NCBI GenBank assembly: GCA_902795785.1
Contig: CADBMK010000056.1
Coordinates: 1 to 9,926 of the forward strand
Source of the DNA: an uncultured Bacteroidia bacterium
GTDB taxonomy: Bacteria > Bacteroidota > Bacteroidia > Bacteroidales > UBA932
Length of the DNA: 9,926 nucleotides
Reading direction: 5' to 3'
The notes beneath the pieces are model-generated. The model saw nothing but the letters and a program-made list of their open reading frames with translations, ran no database searches and had not been told where the DNA came from. Position 1 is the stretch's first letter. The number at the start of each line of letters is the position of its first letter. Both the position numbers and the translations under genes were made by a program. This document shows, in pieces, positions 7,414 to 9,926 of the stretch.

Positions 7414-7450
7414 AATCGTCCGCGCATTAAACTGTGAGGACGATTTTTTT
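7414..7450 (+). terminator. Intrinsic terminator (or leader attenuator) before the sugar operon
   Basis: AATCGTCC (7414-7421) pairs perfectly with GGACGATT (7438-7445) around a 16-base loop, followed by a run of T to 7450. It probably ends transcripts from the AraC gene about 140 bp upstream. If the sugar operon has a start further upstream, it would instead be a leader terminator, since it ends 84 bp before the permease start. The loop is longer than usual for an intrinsic terminator. Confidence 0.7.
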
Positions 7451-7464
7451 ATTTGTCAGCAATT

Positions 7465-7484
7465 ATTCGTAAATTGGTACGAAT
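7465..7484. promoter_or_regulatory. Candidate operator upstream of the sugar operon
   Basis: ATTCGTA, six bases, TACGAAT: a perfect 7-bp inverted repeat ending 50 bp before the permease ATG, where a promoter is expected. A TTTG at 7452-7455 and TAAATTGG at 7470-7477 (7 of 8 to TAnnTTTG) are nearby, but their 14-bp spacing is short, so I do not call the promoter itself. The position fits a repressor site; it could also be a small mRNA hairpin in the leader. No cognate regulator is adjacent other than the AraC gene. Confidence 0.5.
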
Positions 7485-7534
7485 TTAGCCCCACACCAAA
7501 TTATAACAAAAACAAACTATAATCAATTAAAACA

Positions 7535-8779
7535 ATGTCACAGAAAAATTCAAACCTTGCTGCGATTATCGTGATGTTCGCGCTCTTCTTTATGATCGCA
7601 TTCGTCACAAACCTTGCAGGTTCCATGGGAACCATCGTTACAGAACAGTTCGGAGCGTCCAAGGCTCTCTCTCAGCTTGGTTCATTGGCAAACTTCATCG
7701 CCTATGCCTGCATGGGCATCCCGGCCGGTCTTATCCTCAAGAGAAAGGGCTATAAATTCACCTCTCTTACGGCCGTAATCATCGGTTTTATCGGTGTTGG
7801 AATCCAGTTCCTTTCAGGATACGTTGAGTCATTCGCAGTTTATGTTGCCGGTGCGTTCGTTGCCGGATTCTCTATGTGTATGCTCAATATCGTGGTCAAC
7901 CCTATGCTCAACACCCTCGGTGGCGGCGGAAACAAGGGTAACCAGCTCATCCAGCTCGGCGGTAGCTGCAACTCAATCGGTGGAACAATCGCTCCTGTAT
8001 TCGTCGGCTGGCTTGTCGGCGGCTCCCTCAAGGGCGCTACCGTTGCCAAGGCTGCTCCTGTGATGATTCTTGCAATGGCAATCTTCGCAGTGGCATTCCT
8101 CGTGATTCTCTTTACCCAGATTCCTGAGCCTCATATGGAGACAGCTGAAGAAAAGGCTGCACGCAAGGCCGGCAACAAGGAGAAGGACCCTCACAGCCCT
8201 CTTTCTTTCCGTCACTTCGTTCTCGGAGCCATCGCCATCTTCTTCTATGTAGGTATCGAGGTGGGTATTCCTAATACTGCAAACGTATATTTCTCTCAGC
8301 AGATCAGCCCTGCACTCGTAGGTACCATCGTCGGCTTCTACTGGTTCAGCATGCTTATCGGCCGTCTTATCGGCGGTGTAATCGGCGGCAAGGTCAGCAG
8401 CAAGGCAATGCTTGCGGCAACGGCTTCCGCTGCCATCGTCCTGATTCTTGGCATCATCTTCATCCCTGAGACGGTTGTCGCAGGCACGATTCCTGTTGTA
8501 CTTATCTGCATGATGCTCTGCGGTCTCTGCACTTCAGTCATGTGGGGTGCAATCTTCAACCTCGCCGCTGAAGGACTCGGCAAGTATACTGCTGCAGCAT
8601 CCGGTATTTTCATGGCACTTGTCTGCGGTGGCGGTATCATTCCGTTCATCCAGAACGCAATCGCCGATAAGGTCGGTTCTCTCCAGAGCTACTGGCTCCT
8701 CGTCGCTTGCCTTACATACCTTATCTACTACGCTGTTTCAGGTAGCAAGAATGTAAATAAAGATATTAAAGTAGACTAA
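7535..8779 (+). CDS. FHS-family MFS sugar permease (glucose/galactose or fucose type)
   Basis: Inner-membrane sugar importer, probably proton- or sodium-coupled, 414 residues with about 12 hydrophobic segments in two halves. The central cytoplasmic loop at about 198-225 is charged (EKAARKAGNKEKDPHS). The GluP/FucP group is suggested by the length, GIPAGLILKRKGYK after the second segment (61-74), the loop NKGNQLIQLGGSCNSIGGTI (133-152, the family's Asn/Gln-rich site followed by APVFVG), and the second-half GRLIGGVIGG (276-285). It lacks a signal peptide, as usual. The ATG follows an A-rich leader without a Shine-Dalgarno sequence. The sugar kinase starts 6 bp after its stop codon, so the sugar is probably brought in unphosphorylated and used by that enzyme. 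Glucose is the best guess from this pairing; galactose, mannose or fucose are not excluded. Confidence 0.85.
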   Translation: MSQKNSNLAAIIVMFALFFMIAFVTNLAGSMGTIVTEQFGASKALSQLGSLANFIAYACMGIPAGLILKRKGYKFTSLTAVIIGFIGVGIQFLSGYVESFAVYVAGAFVAGFSMCMLNIVVNPMLNTLGGGGNKGNQLIQLGGSCNSIGGTIAPVFVGWLVGGSLKGATVAKAAPVMILAMAIFAVAFLVILFTQIPEPHMETAEEKAARKAGNKEKDPHSPLSFRHFVLGAIAIFFYVGIEVGIPNTANVYFSQQISPALVGTIVGFYWFSMLIGRLIGGVIGGKVSSKAMLAATASAAIVLILGIIFIPETVVAGTIPVVLICMMLCGLCTSVMWGAIFNLAAEGLGKYTAAASGIFMALVCGGGIIPFIQNAIADKVGSLQSYWLLVACLTYLIYYAVSGSKNVNKDIKVD

Positions 8780-8785
8780 TTTTAT

Positions 8786-9748
8786 ATGGCACTTGATTGT
8801 GTTGTCGGAATCGACATCGGAGGTCAGACCTCTAAGCTTGGCGTCGTTGATGCCAGAGGAGCTGTTTTGGCTCAGACAGTAATTCGTTCAGATACTTATG
8901 GCGCTGATGCGCAGGCATACGTTGATGCCCTCGCTGAGGTTACCCTTAAACTCATTAAGGAAGCCGGTAAGGAAGGCCAGATCCGTGGAATCGGAGTGGG
9001 CGCTCCTAACGGAAACTACTATGAGGGAACGATTGCCTATGCACCGAACCTCGCCTGGGCGGTAGGAACATCCATTCCGTTTGCAAAGATGCTTTCAAAG
9101 GCAGTAGGCGGAATTCCTGTATCCCTTACCAATGACGCAAATGCAGCAGCCGTAGGTGAAATGACTTATGGAGCTGCAAGAGGAATGAAGAATTTCATCA
9201 TGATTACACTCGGAACCGGCGTCGGAAGCGGTATCGTCATCGACGGCAAGATTGTGTACGGTCATGACGGATTCGCCGGCGAGCTCGGCCACACAACAGC
9301 CGTACGTTTCAACGGACGCCACTGCAACTGCGGTAAGACCGGTTGTCTTGAGGCATATTGCTCGGCTATCGGTGTTGCGAAGACAGCACGCGAGTGGCTT
9401 ATGATGTCAGATAAGCCTTCACTTCTGCGCGGCGTAGATAACATCACTTCCAAGGATGTTTACGAGGCTGCCAAGGAAGGTGACGAGCTTGCCCTTAAGA
9501 TCTTTGATTTCACCGGCACCATGCTCGGAATGCAGTTCGCAGATTTCATCGCCTTCTCGGCTCCTGAGGCAATCGTCCTCTTCGGAGGCCTTGCACGTTC
9601 TAGGGAGTTCCTTACGGAACCTATCGAAAGGGCAATGAACGCATATTGCCTTCCTTTCTGGAAGAACAAGGTTAAGATTGTTTACTCATCCCTCAAGGAG
9701 TCTGACGCTGCCATCCTTGGCGCATCCGCTCTTGCCTGGGAACTCTAG
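8786..9748 (+). CDS. ROK-family sugar kinase, probable glucokinase (GlcK type)
   Basis: Cytoplasmic enzyme expected to transfer phosphate from ATP to a hexose, most likely glucose to glucose 6-phosphate. Its 320 residues match the usual ROK kinase length and no N-terminal helix-turn-helix is present, so it is an enzyme and not a ROK repressor. Motifs: phosphate-1 loop DIGGQTSKLGVVD (10-22); GAPNGNYYEGTI (73-82 region); TNDANAAAVGEMTYGAARG (115-133) with the likely catalytic Asp117; LGTGVGSGIVIDG (142-154); GELGHTT (165-171) and the zinc site CNCGKTGCLEAYCS (180-193), with His169 and the three cysteines kept; IVLFGGLARS near 263-272. The DIGGT Thr is Gln here. It is the second gene of a permease-kinase pair and is followed by a terminator. 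Hexose specificity is inferred from context. Confidence 0.9.
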   Translation: MALDCVVGIDIGGQTSKLGVVDARGAVLAQTVIRSDTYGADAQAYVDALAEVTLKLIKEAGKEGQIRGIGVGAPNGNYYEGTIAYAPNLAWAVGTSIPFAKMLSKAVGGIPVSLTNDANAAAVGEMTYGAARGMKNFIMITLGTGVGSGIVIDGKIVYGHDGFAGELGHTTAVRFNGRHCNCGKTGCLEAYCSAIGVAKTAREWLMMSDKPSLLRGVDNITSKDVYEAAKEGDELALKIFDFTGTMLGMQFADFIAFSAPEAIVLFGGLARSREFLTEPIERAMNAYCLPFWKNKVKIVYSSLKESDAAILGASALAWEL

Positions 9749-9770
9749 AACACATTTCCCTTAAATATTC

Positions 9771-9803
9771 AGGACCGACAATTGATTTGCCGGTCCTTTT
9801 TTT
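9771..9803 (+). terminator. Intrinsic terminator of the sugar operon
   Basis: AGGACCG (9771-9777) pairs perfectly with CGGTCCT (9791-9797) around a 13-base loop, followed by a run of seven T ending at 9803. It starts 22 bp after the kinase stop codon and should end the permease-kinase transcript. Confidence 0.88.
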
Positions 9804-9834
9804 GTCCTCGTCCCGCCGCCCTGCTTTCACCTCA

Positions 9835-9871
9835 TCCCGTACATTTTGAGACCCCCTGGTGTACGGCAGAG
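9835..9871. repeat. Palindromic 37-bp repeat, copy 1
   Basis: Begins TCCCGTACATT and ends CTGGTGTACGGCAGAG. Its arms CCGTACA (9837-9843) and TGTACGG (9860-9866) are a perfect 7-bp inverted repeat around a 16-base loop. It matches copy 2 at 32 of 37 bases, and all five differences fall in the loop. It lies in non-coding DNA beyond the sugar-operon terminator. The word GTCCTCG occurs just after this copy (9871-9877) and also at 9804-9810 followed by TCCCG, which may be a decayed earlier unit. Confidence 0.8.
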
Positions 9872-9884
9872 TCCTCGAACCTTG

Positions 9885-9921
9885 TCCCGTACATTCTCGG
9901 CCCCTCTGGTGTACGGCAGAG
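9885..9921. repeat. Palindromic 37-bp repeat, copy 2
   Basis: Starts 50 bp after copy 1 and keeps both flanks and both arms exactly: CCGTACA (9887-9893) and TGTACGG (9910-9916). Only loop bases differ. The window ends 5 bp later, so further copies may follow. The 13-bp gap between copies is too short for a CRISPR spacer. Confidence 0.8.
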
Positions 9922-9926
9922 CAGTC

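Noticed and set aside
9835..9926. Possible CRISPR array at the right edge
   Set aside because: The gap between repeats is 13 bp, too short for spacers, the repeats differ internally, and no cas gene is seen.
1..9926. tRNA, rRNA, insertion sequence, prophage or defence genes
   Set aside because: I found no cloverleaf, transposase, integrase, terminal inverted repeats of an IS or defence-type domain; all long frames belong to the export, regulator, sugar or kinase genes.

Overview
The window looks like chromosomal DNA of a Bacteroidota bacterium, most likely of the order Bacteroidales. Three things point there. The promoter-like boxes fit the Bacteroidota pattern TTTG-N19-21-TAnnTTTG, not the E. 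coli type. Start codons follow A-rich leaders without clear Shine-Dalgarno sequences. The gene families (two-domain nucleoside kinase, AraC-linked TolC/HlyD/double ABC-2 permease operon, FHS-type sugar permease plus ROK kinase) are typical of that group. I cannot assign a genus.

Layout. (1) From 6153 down to the left edge, five genes read on the minus strand with gaps of 5-26 bp: a TolC-family outer-membrane factor, an HlyD-type periplasmic adaptor, two ABC-2 type permeases, and the 5' three-quarters of a nucleoside (uridine-type) kinase that runs off the window at base 1. The first four form a tripartite export system spanning inner membrane, periplasm and outer membrane. The kinase is probably a read-through passenger. 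No ATPase gene lies in the cluster. (2) 6154-6361 is a divergent control region with a good Bacteroidota promoter for an AraC-family regulator (6362-7273, plus strand) and a weaker one for the export operon. (3) 7274-7534 is a 261-bp intergenic region with two hairpins and two perfect palindromes. (4) 7535-9748 is a two-gene sugar operon on the plus strand: an FHS-family major facilitator permease and a ROK-family sugar kinase, probably a glucokinase, closed by a strong terminator at 9771-9803. (5) The right edge (9835-9921) carries two copies of a 37-bp palindromic repeat with a 50-bp period; they may be the start of a longer array beyond the window.

How the genes work together. The AraC regulator is placed to control the divergent exporter, which would move a small molecule or drug from the cell interior or periplasm to the outside. 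The MFS permease would import a free hexose and the ROK kinase would trap it as a sugar phosphate, a PTS-independent route.

No plainly new defence or mobile system is visible. The items most worth a second look are the terminal palindromic repeats, the palindromes and competing 8-mers before the sugar operon, the nucleoside kinase that lacks the N-terminal TGS domain I expect for its family, and the exporter without a linked ATPase.
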